Shown: positions 1 to 5,605, counted from the first letter of the stretch. The stretch: 6,033 nt of DNA from an uncultured Alphaproteobacteria bacterium (GCA_944392285.1 CALXWF010000024.1:1-6033), one strand, 5' to 3'. Notes: generated by a model not told the origin, from the letters alone. Numbers and translations are program-made.

Positions 1-70
1 ATTGGAAGATACTCCGTCAATCAGAGGTATGATCCGCAAAGTGGCTCACCTCGTTAAGGTCGAAGAATAA
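1..70 (+). CDS. rpmD: 50S ribosomal protein L30, C-terminal end (partial, start outside window)
   Basis: Only the last 22 codons are present, read from base 2 to the TAA at 68-70. They give LEDTPSIRGMIRKV followed by AHLVKVEE. The D-T-P-x-I-R-G-M-I-x-K-V run and the LVKVEE ending are the usual C-terminus of bacterial L30, a small protein of the large ribosomal subunit. The position directly before rplO is the conserved spc-cluster order (rpsE-rpmD-rplO-secY), which supports the call. Whether the rest of the gene is intact cannot be seen. Confidence 0.93.
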   Translation, partial: LEDTPSIRGMIRKVAHLVKVEE

Positions 71-71
71 A

Positions 72-124
72 AGCCTTGTTGTCGGGGCAGGGTGAGAGCC
101 TCATCTTGCTCCGGCCAGAGGTTT
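72..124 (+). other. Long RNA hairpin in the rpmD-rplO spacer
   Basis: Bases 81-96 pair with 100-115 without interruption around the 3-base loop AGC: 16 pairs, four of them G-U (82-114, 86-110, 90-106, 92-104). Beyond a mismatch the stem continues patchily to 72/124. The wobbles are G-U only in the plus-strand transcript, so the fold suits the sense RNA better than its antisense. No T-run follows, so it does not look like a terminator. A processing site, mRNA-stability element or protein-binding site is possible by inference. Confidence 0.6.
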
Positions 125-133
125 GAAAAGTTT

Positions 134-139
134 AAGGTG
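134..139 (+). promoter_or_regulatory. Ribosome binding site that fixes the rplO start
   Basis: AAGGTG lies 6 bases before the ATG at 146. It chooses this start over the in-frame GTG at 92, which would add 18 residues unlike any L15 N-terminus and sits inside the spacer hairpin. Confidence 0.75.
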
Positions 140-145
140 AAAAAA

Positions 146-604
146 ATGAAATTAAACGAAATTAAAGACAATGAAGGCGCCAGAAAATCTCGCAAGCGTG
201 TTGCTCGCGGTATCGGTAGCGGTTCCGGCAAGACCGGCGGCCGCGGCGTTAAGGGTCAGAAGTCTCGTTCGGGTGTCGCTATTAATGGTTTTGAAGGCGG
301 TCAAATGCCGATTTACCGCAGACTTCCGAAACGCGGTTTCAAAAACCCGTTTGCTAAGACTTTTGCAGTCGTTAATTTGGATACCATTCAAAAGGCTGTT
401 GATGCCGGTAAGTTGAATGCTGCTTCTATCGATGTTAAATCTTTAATGGAAGCCGGTGTTATCTCCAAAGAGCTTGACGGTGTTCGTCTGTTGGCTCGCG
501 GTGCAATTACCAGCAATGTAACCATCAGTGTAAACTCAGCTTCTAAGGCTGCTGTTGCCGCTGTTGAAAAAGCCGGCGGTAAAGTTAACGTCGTCGCTGA
601 ATAA
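146..604 (+). CDS. rplO: 50S ribosomal protein L15
   Basis: The gene encodes 152 residues, close to the usual 145-155. L15 binds 23S rRNA late in large-subunit assembly. The N-terminus MKLNEIKDNEGARKSRKRVA is the family's basic, extended tail. It is followed by the glycine-rich RGIGSGSGKTGGRG (residues 21-34), then GQKSRSG (38-44), FEGGQMPIYRRLPKRGF (49-65), and a C-terminal globular part with the LLARGAIT segment (115-122). All match family landmarks. The ATG at 146 is chosen because of the Shine-Dalgarno AAGGTG and because the protein begins exactly where L15 proteins begin. It follows rpmD by 75 bases and is followed by a strong intrinsic terminator, so it may be the last gene of its transcript instead of running on into secY. 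Confidence 0.98.
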   Translation: MKLNEIKDNEGARKSRKRVARGIGSGSGKTGGRGVKGQKSRSGVAINGFEGGQMPIYRRLPKRGFKNPFAKTFAVVNLDTIQKAVDAGKLNAASIDVKSLMEAGVISKELDGVRLLARGAITSNVTISVNSASKAAVAAVEKAGGKVNVVAE

Positions 605-616
605 GGTTAATTTAAT

Positions 617-659
617 GGCATTCTGAGTCTGCTTTTTGCAGATTCAGAGTGCCTTTTTT
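617..659 (+). terminator. Strong intrinsic terminator after rplO
   Basis: A 16-pair stem (617-632 with 638-653, two G-U wobbles) encloses the loop TTTTT and is followed at once by TTTTTT (654-659). This is a textbook Rho-independent terminator. It starts 12 bases after the rplO stop and should end or sharply reduce spc transcription before secY. Confidence 0.9.
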
Positions 660-780
660 GACTTGTTAAGACCTTTTTTACAGAAAACTGGACGTTTGTT
701 TTTTTTGCTGTTAAATATAACAAAAGCAGAGTTTTCTCTAAAACAGGTTTTAAGCATATTAATGATAAGGATTATAAACA
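660..780 (+). promoter_or_regulatory. AT-rich region before secY, probable promoter
   Basis: Because a strong terminator separates rplO from secY, secY-adk probably needs its own promoter here. TATAAC at 716-721 is a fair -10 hexamer. No good -35 sits at the usual distance: TTGTTT at 696 leaves only 14 bases and TGGACG at 689 leaves 21. TTGACT at 658-663 is a good -35, but it overlaps the terminator T-run and has no good -10 partner. The exact promoter is therefore unresolved. AAGGA at 767-771 is the secY ribosome binding site, 9 bases before the ATG. Confidence 0.4.
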
Positions 781-2133
781 ATGGTATCATTAGCAGAGAA
801 AATGGCAGCTAATTTGGATATGTCTGCCTTTGGTAAAGCCGAAGAATTGAAGAAAAGATTGTGGTTTACGATTTTGGCTTTGATTGTCTTCCGCTTGGGA
901 ACTTTTATTCCGCTTCCGGGGATTGATCCGCATATTTTGGCGGATATTTTTGATCGGAACTCCGGCGGCATTCTCGGAATGTTTAATATGTTTGCCGGTG
1001 GTGCCTTGGAGCGTATGACGATTTTTGCGCTTAATATTATGCCTTATATTTCGGCTTCAATTATTGTTCAGCTCGGACAGTCGGTTGTTCCGTCTTTGGC
1101 TGCTTTGAAAAAAGAAGGTGAAGCCGGACATCGCAAGATTACGCAATATACCAGATTGTTGACGGTTTTGATTACGATTGTTCAAGGATATGGTATTGCC
1201 GTCGGTTTGGAAAGCATGCGCGGATCTGCCGGAATGTCGGCGGTTATTGATCCGGGGTTCGTCTTTAAGTTTACAACGGTTGTTTCTTTGGTCGGCGGTA
1301 CAATGTTTATTGTTTGGCTCGGTGAACAAATTACGTCACGCGGAGTCGGCAACGGGTCTTCTTTGATTATTACGGTCGGTATTATTGCCAATATCCCTTC
1401 AGCTTTGGCCAAGACTTTTGAGTTGGGTCGCGCCGGCTCAATGTCTGCGGGCGTTATGCTGTTGTTGTTGGCTATGGTTTTGGGCTTGATTTATGTGATT
1501 GTGTTTGTTGAAAGAGCTCAGCGCAAAATCATTATTCAATATCCGAAGCGTCAGGCTATGGGGATGGGCGCCTCTTCCGAGAGCTCGCACTTGCCTTTAA
1601 AAATTAATCCGACCGGTGTTATTCCGCCGATTTTTGCCAGCTCATTGTTGTTGTTGCCGATTACGATTGCCAACCTCAGCGCACAGGACGGGCCGTCTTG
1701 GGTGCAGACCTTGAGCCAGCTTTTGGGACACGGGCAGCCTTTGTATCTTGGCCTTTATGCCGCTTTGATTTTGTTCTTTGCGTTTTTCTATACGGCAGTG
1801 GTCTTTAACCCTGAAGAAACGGCCGATAATTTGAAAAAACACGGCGGCTTTATTGCCGGAATTCGTCCGGGTAAAAATACGGCCGAATATTTAGACTATG
1901 TCGTTACACGTTTGACGGTTGTCGGGTCTATTTATTTGGTGGCTTTGTGTATTTTGCCTGAAGTGTTAATCAGCAGATTATCCGTTCCGTTTGTTTTGGG
2001 CGGTACGACTTTGCTCATCGTGGTTCAAGTTACAATGGATTTTGTCGGTCAGTTGCAGTCTCATTTGATTGCATATCAGTATGAGTCTTTAATTAAAAAA
2101 GCTTCTTTGGCCGGACATAGAAAGAGACGCTAA
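781..2133 (+). CDS. secY: Preprotein translocase subunit SecY
   Basis: SecY forms the protein-conducting channel of the inner membrane with SecE and SecG, exporting unfolded proteins driven by SecA and inserting membrane proteins. The 450 residues fit the family, and hydrophobic stretches consistent with ten transmembrane helices run throughout (for example 28-44, 125-141, 163-180, 224-243, 281-297, 321-341, 377-393, 402-416). Recognisable family segments are IPLPGID (43-49) at the first helix, NIMPYISASIIVQL (85-98), WLGEQITSRGVGNGSS (179-194), the cytosolic ERAQRKIIIQYPKRQ loop (244-258), INPTGVIPPIFASS (275-288), and FNPEETADNLKKHGGFIAGIRPG (342-364). The last holds the conserved cytosolic loop arginine (R362) important for SecA contact. 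The C-terminus is basic. The ATG at 781 has AAGGA upstream; the ATG at 802 would remove part of the N-terminal helix and has no better site. adk follows after one base. Confidence 0.98.
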   Translation: MVSLAEKMAANLDMSAFGKAEELKKRLWFTILALIVFRLGTFIPLPGIDPHILADIFDRNSGGILGMFNMFAGGALERMTIFALNIMPYISASIIVQLGQSVVPSLAALKKEGEAGHRKITQYTRLLTVLITIVQGYGIAVGLESMRGSAGMSAVIDPGFVFKFTTVVSLVGGTMFIVWLGEQITSRGVGNGSSLIITVGIIANIPSALAKTFELGRAGSMSAGVMLLLLAMVLGLIYVIVFVERAQRKIIIQYPKRQAMGMGASSESSHLPLKINPTGVIPPIFASSLLLLPITIANLSAQDGPSWVQTLSQLLGHGQPLYLGLYAALILFFAFFYTAVVFNPEETADNLKKHGGFIAGIRPGKNTAEYLDYVVTRLTVVGSIYLVALCILPEVLISRLSVPFVLGGTTLLIVVQVTMDFVGQLQSHLIAYQYESLIKKASLAGHRKRR

Positions 2134-2134
2134 G

Positions 2135-2812
2135 ATGGCATTTACAGATGGATCAGGTTTGCATGTTGTCTTTACCGGAGCCCCCGGCTGCGGTAAAGGT
2201 ACGCAAGCCAGACTTTTGAAAGAAAAAACAGGGATTTGTCATCTTTCGACCGGTGAGATGTTGCGCGCCGAAGCCTCTAAGGGAACAGCTTTAGGGTTGG
2301 AGATTAAGGCTCTTCTTGATAGGGGTGAGTTTGCCACCGATGAAATGATTATTGACATGGTGTCAAAACGAATCGATGAAGATGATTGTAAAAAAGGGTT
2401 TATTCTTGACGGCTTTCCAAGAACCTTAAAACAAGCAGAGGTTTTGGAAGCCATGTTGGATAAAAAGGGAATAAAACTGAATGCGGTTATTGAGATTCAG
2501 GTTCCCGATGAGATTATTATGGAACGTATTTTAGGCCGCTATGCTTGCATGACCTGCGGACAAGGGTATCACGATAAATTCCTCAAACCCAAAGTGTATG
2601 GCGTGTGTGATGGTTGCGGCGGCACAGATTTTTATCGGCGCGTCGATGATAATCGGGCGACGGTACAGAATCGACTCGTCAATTACCGGGCATTAACCTA
2701 TCCGACCATTCCTTATTTTGAGAAAAAAGGGCTGTTGCGTTGCGTGGACGGAACCGGTACGATTGAAGCAGTTGCCAAGAAGGTCGATAAAGTTTTGGGC
2801 CTTCCGGAATAA
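2135..2812 (+). CDS. adk: Adenylate kinase with zinc-type LID
   Basis: Adenylate kinase catalyses ATP + AMP = 2 ADP in the cytoplasm. The 225 residues fit the long bacterial type. In order: P-loop GAPGCGKGT (15-23), AMP-site STGEMLR (38-44), DGFPRT (92-97), ERILGRYAC entering the LID, and the RRVDDN arginine motif (168-173). The LID (about 134-172) carries C138, C141, C158 and C161, the CxxC...CxxC pattern of metal-binding adenylate kinases. Zinc binding is inferred from that pattern. The start is ATG at 2135, one base after the secY stop, with a purine-rich GAAAGAGA inside the end of secY as ribosome site. The P-loop therefore begins about 8 residues later than in E. coli Adk. A TTG at 2159 would give the standard length but is less convincing. 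The tight spacing implies translation coupled to secY, the usual secY-adk pairing. Confidence 0.97.
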   Translation: MAFTDGSGLHVVFTGAPGCGKGTQARLLKEKTGICHLSTGEMLRAEASKGTALGLEIKALLDRGEFATDEMIIDMVSKRIDEDDCKKGFILDGFPRTLKQAEVLEAMLDKKGIKLNAVIEIQVPDEIIMERILGRYACMTCGQGYHDKFLKPKVYGVCDGCGGTDFYRRVDDNRATVQNRLVNYRALTYPTIPYFEKKGLLRCVDGTGTIEAVAKKVDKVLGLPE

Positions 2813-2821
2813 AACAAAGTT

Positions 2822-2849
2822 AAAAAATTGCTAAAAAATGCAATTTTTT
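2822..2849 (+). terminator. AT-rich hairpin after adk, weak intrinsic terminator candidate
   Basis: AAAAAATTGC (2822-2831) pairs perfectly with GCAATTTTTT (2840-2849) around an 8-base loop. Only two pairs are G-C, so the stem is weak, but it ends in a T-run and a second T-run follows at 2853-2858. It lies 10 bases after the adk stop and before a new promoter, the expected place for a terminator. It may be leaky. Confidence 0.5.
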
Positions 2850-2871
2850 GAATTTTTTGTAAAAAGGGTGG

Positions 2872-2899
2872 TTGACACTGAGAAATATTAGCCTATAAT
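2872..2899 (+). promoter_or_regulatory. Consensus sigma70-type promoter for rpsM-rpsK-rpoA
   Basis: TTGACA at 2872-2877 and TATAAT at 2894-2899 both match the housekeeping-sigma hexamers at 6 of 6 positions, separated by 16 bases. Transcription would begin near 2905-2907, leaving a leader of about 65 bases before the rpsM TTG. A weak imperfect hairpin (2914-2921 with 2926-2933, one G-A mismatch) lies in that leader. The position is right for a dedicated alpha-cluster promoter. Confidence 0.9.
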
Positions 2900-2959
2900 C
2901 CGGCTTAATTTTGAAAAGTGGTGATCAGCTTTTTGAATGTGGTATTAATATATATAGAT

Positions 2960-2965
2960 GGAGAG
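2960..2965 (+). promoter_or_regulatory. Ribosome binding site deciding the TTG start of rpsM
   Basis: GGAGAG lies 5-7 bases before the TTG at 2971. It marks that TTG as the start and not the in-frame TTG at 2911, which would be only about 5 bases from the predicted transcription start and would add 20 non-S13 residues. Confidence 0.85.
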
Positions 2966-2970
2966 TTAAT

Positions 2971-3339
2971 TTGGCTCGTATAGCTGGTGTAAATATCCCG
3001 ACAGCCAAAAGGGTAGAGGTCGCTTTGACTTATATCTTTGGTATCGGAAGAAAAACTGCTCAAGACATTTGTGCAAAAACAGGAATCGCCTCGGACAAAC
3101 GCGTACATCAGTTGACTGATGACGAAGTTGCCAAAATCCGTGAAGTTATTGATAATGACTATCTGGTTGAAGGTGAATTGCGCCGTGAAGTCGGTGTTAA
3201 CATCAAAAGACTGATGGATTTGGGTTGCTACAGAGGGTTACGGCATCGTAAAGGTCTGCCGGTTCGCGGACAAAGCACGAAACAAAATGCCAGAACCCGC
3301 AAAGGTAAACGTAAAACCGTTGCTAACAAGAAGAAATAA
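2971..3339 (+). CDS. rpsM: 30S ribosomal protein S13 (TTG start)
   Basis: S13 sits in the head of the small subunit and contacts the 50S subunit and P-site tRNA. The protein has 122 residues, the usual size. It opens (M)ARIAGVNIP, the standard S13 N-terminus, which fixes the start at a TTG codon. Further landmarks are YIFGIGRKTAQDIC (21-34), the helix-two-turn-helix region, NIKRLMDLGCYRGLRHRKGLP (78-98, the most conserved stretch), and NARTRKGKRK (106-115) with a lysine-rich tail. The segment GQSTKQNART (100-109) differs mildly from the common GQRTKTNART. This is the first gene after the consensus promoter and precedes rpsK by 13 bases. The weak start codon may hold down translation or allow feedback control, by inference. 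Confidence 0.97.
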   Translation: MARIAGVNIPTAKRVEVALTYIFGIGRKTAQDICAKTGIASDKRVHQLTDDEVAKIREVIDNDYLVEGELRREVGVNIKRLMDLGCYRGLRHRKGLPVRGQSTKQNARTRKGKRKTVANKKK

Positions 3340-3352
3340 GGTAGGTGGTTAA

Positions 3353-3745
3353 ATGGCTAAAGCAGTAACACAACGTGTTAAAAAGAAAGAGAAAAAGAAT
3401 ATCACCGCCGGTGTTGCGCATGTGAATTCTTCTTTCAACAATACAAGAATAACAATTACCGACGCTCAGGGAAATACCGTTGCTTGGTCTACTTCCGGTG
3501 CTCAGGGCTTTAAGGGTTCTCGTAAATCAACTCCTTATGCTGCTCAGGTAGCTGCCGAAGATGCCGGTAAAAAAGCTCAAGAACATGGTATGAAAACCTT
3601 GGAAGTCGAAGTTAAAGGTCCCGGTTCTGGTAGAGAATCTGCAATTCGCGCCTTGCAGGTAATTGGTTTTACAATCACGTCTATTCGTGATGTAACTCCT
3701 ATTCCCCACAATGGTTGTCGTATGAAGAAAAGACGCCGCGTATAA
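3353..3745 (+). CDS. rpsK: 30S ribosomal protein S11
   Basis: S11 lies on the platform of the small subunit and helps shape the Shine-Dalgarno cleft with S7 and S18. The 130 residues match the family (about 129). Landmarks are the lysine-rich N-terminal tail (1-15), AHVNSSFNNTRITITD (22-37), GNTVAWSTSGAQGFKGSRKSTPYAAQ (40-65), VKGPGSGRESAIRAL (87-101), and the C-terminal DVTPIPHNGCR (113-123). The final residues MKKRRRV replace the usual PPKKRRV-type ending, an uncommon but conservative change in a basic tail. The ATG has a strong AAGGTAGGTGG upstream. It is probably cotranscribed with rpsM (13-base gap) and, after a hairpin-containing gap of 90 bases, with rpoA. S4 (rpsD), which sits here in E. 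coli, is absent, as is usual in alphaproteobacteria. Confidence 0.98.
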   Translation: MAKAVTQRVKKKEKKNITAGVAHVNSSFNNTRITITDAQGNTVAWSTSGAQGFKGSRKSTPYAAQVAAEDAGKKAQEHGMKTLEVEVKGPGSGRESAIRALQVIGFTITSIRDVTPIPHNGCRMKKRRRV

Positions 3746-3761
3746 TTTGGGTATTGGGTTT

Positions 3762-3795
3762 GGACAGTGAGGCTTGTGTTTGAGCCTCGCCGTCT
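3762..3795 (+). other. Hairpin in the rpsK-rpoA spacer
   Basis: Bases 3762-3775 pair with 3782-3795 around the loop GTGTTT, with one A/C mismatch (3766/3791) and three G-U pairs. The core is GAGGCT with AGCCTC. The following sequence TATTTGATTT is T-rich but not an uninterrupted run, so this is at best a leaky terminator. A processing or attenuation element that tunes rpoA output relative to S13 and S11 is possible by inference. Confidence 0.5.
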
Positions 3796-3823
3796 TATTT
3801 GATTTAAAATTTAAGCTGTATAA

Positions 3824-3827
3824 GAGG
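3824..3827 (+). promoter_or_regulatory. Ribosome binding site deciding the GTG start of rpoA
   Basis: GAGG (within AAGAGGG) lies 8 bases before the GTG at 3836. Together with the alphaproteobacterial N-terminus MIQKNWQEL it fixes that GTG as the start. Confidence 0.8.
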
Positions 3828-3835
3828 GCATACCA

Positions 3836-4846
3836 GTGATTCAAAAGAATTGGCAAGAACTTATTAAACCGACTAATTTAGAAGTTGTTCCCGGAGAGGA
3901 CGGCAACAAAGCTAAAATAGTGGTTGAACCCTTGGAAAGAGGCTTCGGTCTTACTTTGGGTAACGCCTTGAGGAGAGTTTTACTTTCTTCATTGCAGGGT
4001 GGTGCGGTTACCGCAATTAAAATTAACGGTGTCCTGCATGAATTTTCGGTCGTCCCCGGCGTCAGAGAAGATGTTACAGACATTGTTCTGAATATTAAAG
4101 GCTTGGCCGTTGCCGTTCATGGCGAAGGTCCCAAGACCATGACCTTGAAAGCGGAAGGACCTTGTGAGGTTACCGCCGCCATGATTGAAACCGGACATGA
4201 TGTTGAGATTAAAAATCCGAATCATGTTATTTGCAATCTGGATGCCGGTGCCAAAATTAGCATGGAAATGACCGTTAATACAGGTAAGGGTTATGTTCCG
4301 GCTTATCAGAACAAAACTGCCGATGCGCCGATTGGCGTTATTGCCGTTGATGCAATCTATTCGCCGGTTAAAAAGGTTTCGTACAAAGTTGAAAATACCC
4401 GTGTCGGTCAGCAGACGGACTATGACAAATTGACCATGGTTGTTGAAACCAACGGTGTTGTCAGCCCCGAAGATGCCGTAGCTTTTGCGGCTCGTATTTT
4501 GCAAGAGCAGCTCAAACCGTTTATCAATTTTGATGAACCTGAGAGCGAGGCTGAAGTTGAGAAAGAAGAATTGCCCTTCAATAAGAACCTCTTGAAAAAG
4601 GTTGAAGAGCTTGAACTTTCCGTTCGTTCAGCTAATTGCCTTAAGAACGATAATATCGTTTATATCGGTGATTTGGTACAAAAAACCGAGGCTGAAATGC
4701 TTAGAACGCCGAACTTTGGTCGTAAGTCTTTGAACGAAATCAAAGAAGTTTTGGCTAAGATGGGTATTCATTTGGGTATGGATACACCGGGTTGGCCGCC
4801 TGAAAATATTGAAGAATTGATTCGTCGCGTTGATGAACATTTCTAA
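3836..4846 (+). CDS. rpoA: DNA-directed RNA polymerase subunit alpha (GTG start)
   Basis: The alpha subunit dimerises to start RNA polymerase assembly and contacts activators and UP elements. The 336 residues match alphaproteobacterial proteins. The N-terminal domain (1-232) contains RGFGLTLGNALRRVLLSSL (35-53), the dimerisation and assembly helix, then HEFSVVPGVREDVTDIVLN (68-86) and VNTGKGYVPA (147-156). An acidic linker (about 233-247, DEPESEAEVEKEE) leads to the C-terminal domain (about 250-316). That domain has the DNA-contact segment ELSVRSANCLK (260-270), where R264 corresponds to E. coli R265, and RTPNFGRKSLNEIKEVL (290-306) with the second helix-hairpin-helix. The tail ends GWPPENIEELIRRVDEHF. 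Translation starts at GTG. A strong terminator follows, and rplQ lies 211 bases further on, so the usual rpoA-rplQ pair appears to be split. Confidence 0.99.
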   Translation: MIQKNWQELIKPTNLEVVPGEDGNKAKIVVEPLERGFGLTLGNALRRVLLSSLQGGAVTAIKINGVLHEFSVVPGVREDVTDIVLNIKGLAVAVHGEGPKTMTLKAEGPCEVTAAMIETGHDVEIKNPNHVICNLDAGAKISMEMTVNTGKGYVPAYQNKTADAPIGVIAVDAIYSPVKKVSYKVENTRVGQQTDYDKLTMVVETNGVVSPEDAVAFAARILQEQLKPFINFDEPESEAEVEKEELPFNKNLLKKVEELELSVRSANCLKNDNIVYIGDLVQKTEAEMLRTPNFGRKSLNEIKEVLAKMGIHLGMDTPGWPPENIEELIRRVDEHF

Positions 4847-4860
4847 ATCTGACAGGTTGG

Positions 4861-4892
4861 AAAAAGCTCTCGAGGAATCGGGAGCTTTTTTT
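4861..4892 (+). terminator. Strong intrinsic terminator after rpoA
   Basis: AAAAAGCTCTCGA (4861-4873) pairs with 4878-4890 (one G-U) around GGAA, a GNRA-type tetraloop, and ends in a run of seven T's (4886-4892) with five more T's after one A. It begins 14 bases after the rpoA stop and should separate rplQ from rpoA. Confidence 0.93.
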
Positions 4893-4913
4893 ATTTTTGA
4901 GTCTAAAAAAGGC

Positions 4914-4941
4914 TTGCTTTTTAATTTATTTCATATATAGT
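4914..4941 (+). promoter_or_regulatory. Candidate promoter for rplQ
   Basis: TTGCTT (4914-4919, 3 of 6 against TTGACA) and TATAGT (4936-4941, 5 of 6 against TATAAT) are separated by 16 bases. This would start transcription near 4947-4949. The strong terminator just upstream makes a separate promoter necessary. The -35 is poor, so the exact choice is uncertain. Confidence 0.5.
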
Positions 4942-4955
4942 CAGCTCACATTTAG

Positions 4956-4977
4956 GCAGGGAAGACTCTGCTTTTTT
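4956..4977 (+). promoter_or_regulatory. Terminator-like hairpin in the rplQ leader
   Basis: GCAGGG (4956-4961) pairs with CTCTGC (4966-4971), including one G-U, around the loop AAGA, and is followed directly by TTTTTT (4972-4977). This has the form of a small intrinsic terminator lying inside the predicted 5' leader of rplQ, about 8 bases after the inferred transcription start. It could be an attenuator, or a second stop for readthrough from rpoA if the true rplQ promoter lies downstream. Confidence 0.5.
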
Positions 4978-5057
4978 GTTGGCATTTATGAAGGTAGTGC
5001 CAAGTTGTTGTTATCCGCTTTGCCCGTCAAAGCACAGAGAAAAGAAAGGAATATGTC
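4978..5057 (+). promoter_or_regulatory. Second part of the rplQ leader, with hairpin and ribosome site
   Basis: TTGGCATT (4979-4986) pairs with AGTGCCAA (4996-5003), one G-U, around a 9-base loop. The rest, to about 5040, shows no clear element. AAGGA at 5046-5050 is the rplQ Shine-Dalgarno, 7 bases before the ATG. The leader is long for a 148-codon gene, which leaves room for control by L17 or another factor. No known leader class was recognised. Confidence 0.4.
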
Positions 5058-5504
5058 ATGAGACATGGTGTAAAACACAGAAGATTTAATATGCCCCGCA
5101 GCCAACGCAGAGCTTTGTTCTCAAACTTGACCAATGCTTTGTTAACGCATGAGCAAATTACCATTACTTTGCCGCGTGCAAAAGAATTGAGAACTTTTGT
5201 CGATAATATGATTACCTATGCTAAAAAAGGTGACTTGAACAGCCGCCGCTTGGCTTTGGGTTTCTTGCGTGATAATGAAACCGTTTCTAAGCTTTTCTCG
5301 GTTTTGGCTGAGCGTTATAAAAACCGTAACGGTGGTTATACCCGCGTTTTGAAAGCCGGTATTCGCTATGGTGATGCTGCTCCGATGGCCGTTGTTGAAT
5401 TGGTTGATCGTGATGTTAACGCTAAAGTCGCCAAAGATTTGGCTCGTGTAGCTGCTGAAAAAGCTGCTGCCGCCGAAGCTGAGAAAAACAGCGAAAGCAA
5501 ATAA
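5058..5504 (+). CDS. rplQ: 50S ribosomal protein L17
   Basis: L17 lies on the 50S surface near the exit-tunnel region. The conserved core runs from MRHGVKHRRF at the N-terminus through RSQRRALFSNLTNALLTHEQI (14-34), TLPRAKELR (37-45), KKGDLNSRRLALGFLRD (56-72), and RNGGYTRVLKAGIRYGDAAPMA (90-111) to VELVDRD (113-119). At 148 residues it is longer than the E. coli protein (127). The extra is an alanine, lysine and glutamate-rich tail from about 120 onward, a common alphaproteobacterial feature and probably disordered. The N-terminus appears a few residues shorter than the usual MRHGKKVAHRKLNR form. ATG 5058 has AAGGA at 5046. The overlapping ATG at 5053 stops after two codons. The gene stands between two strong terminators and so is probably its own transcription unit. 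Confidence 0.98.
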   Translation: MRHGVKHRRFNMPRSQRRALFSNLTNALLTHEQITITLPRAKELRTFVDNMITYAKKGDLNSRRLALGFLRDNETVSKLFSVLAERYKNRNGGYTRVLKAGIRYGDAAPMAVVELVDRDVNAKVAKDLARVAAEKAAAAEAEKNSESK

Positions 5505-5523
5505 GGTTTTGTAAAAAACTGCG

Positions 5524-5553
5524 AAAACCCTCTCAAATGAGAGGGTTTTTTTT
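5524..5553 (+). terminator. Strong intrinsic terminator after rplQ
   Basis: AAAACCCTCTC (5524-5534) pairs perfectly with 5539-5549 around AAAT, followed by T's through 5553 (eight T's from 5546). It starts 20 bases after the rplQ stop. In the opposite direction the stem is followed by only four T's and then CGC, so it is at best weakly bidirectional. Confidence 0.95.
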
Positions 5554-5605
5554 GTATCTTAAAAAAAAGAAAGTAATGAAGATAAAATTTTCACCTCTAT
5601 CCCGA

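Noticed and set aside
92..145. N-terminal extension of L15 from a GTG at 92
   Set aside because: The added residues do not resemble L15, the start is buried in a stable hairpin, and a good ribosome site precedes the ATG at 146.
2911..2970. N-terminal extension of S13 from a TTG at 2911
   Set aside because: It lies about 5 bases from the predicted transcription start, has no ribosome site, and would add 20 residues before the standard ARIAGVNIP start.
3989..4504. Long open frame antisense to rpoA (171 codons)
   Set aside because: It is opposite a certain gene, with composition typical of an antisense shadow and no recognisable domain.
5053..5061. ATG five bases before the rplQ start
   Set aside because: It reads ATG TCA TGA and stops at once; the L17 N-terminus MRHG begins at 5058.
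4988..5089. Small upstream frame (33 codons, cysteine-containing) in the rplQ leader overlapping rplQ
   Set aside because: The ATG has no Shine-Dalgarno sequence and sits in a hairpin loop; the peptide matches nothing I recognise. Probably chance, though a leader peptide cannot be fully excluded.
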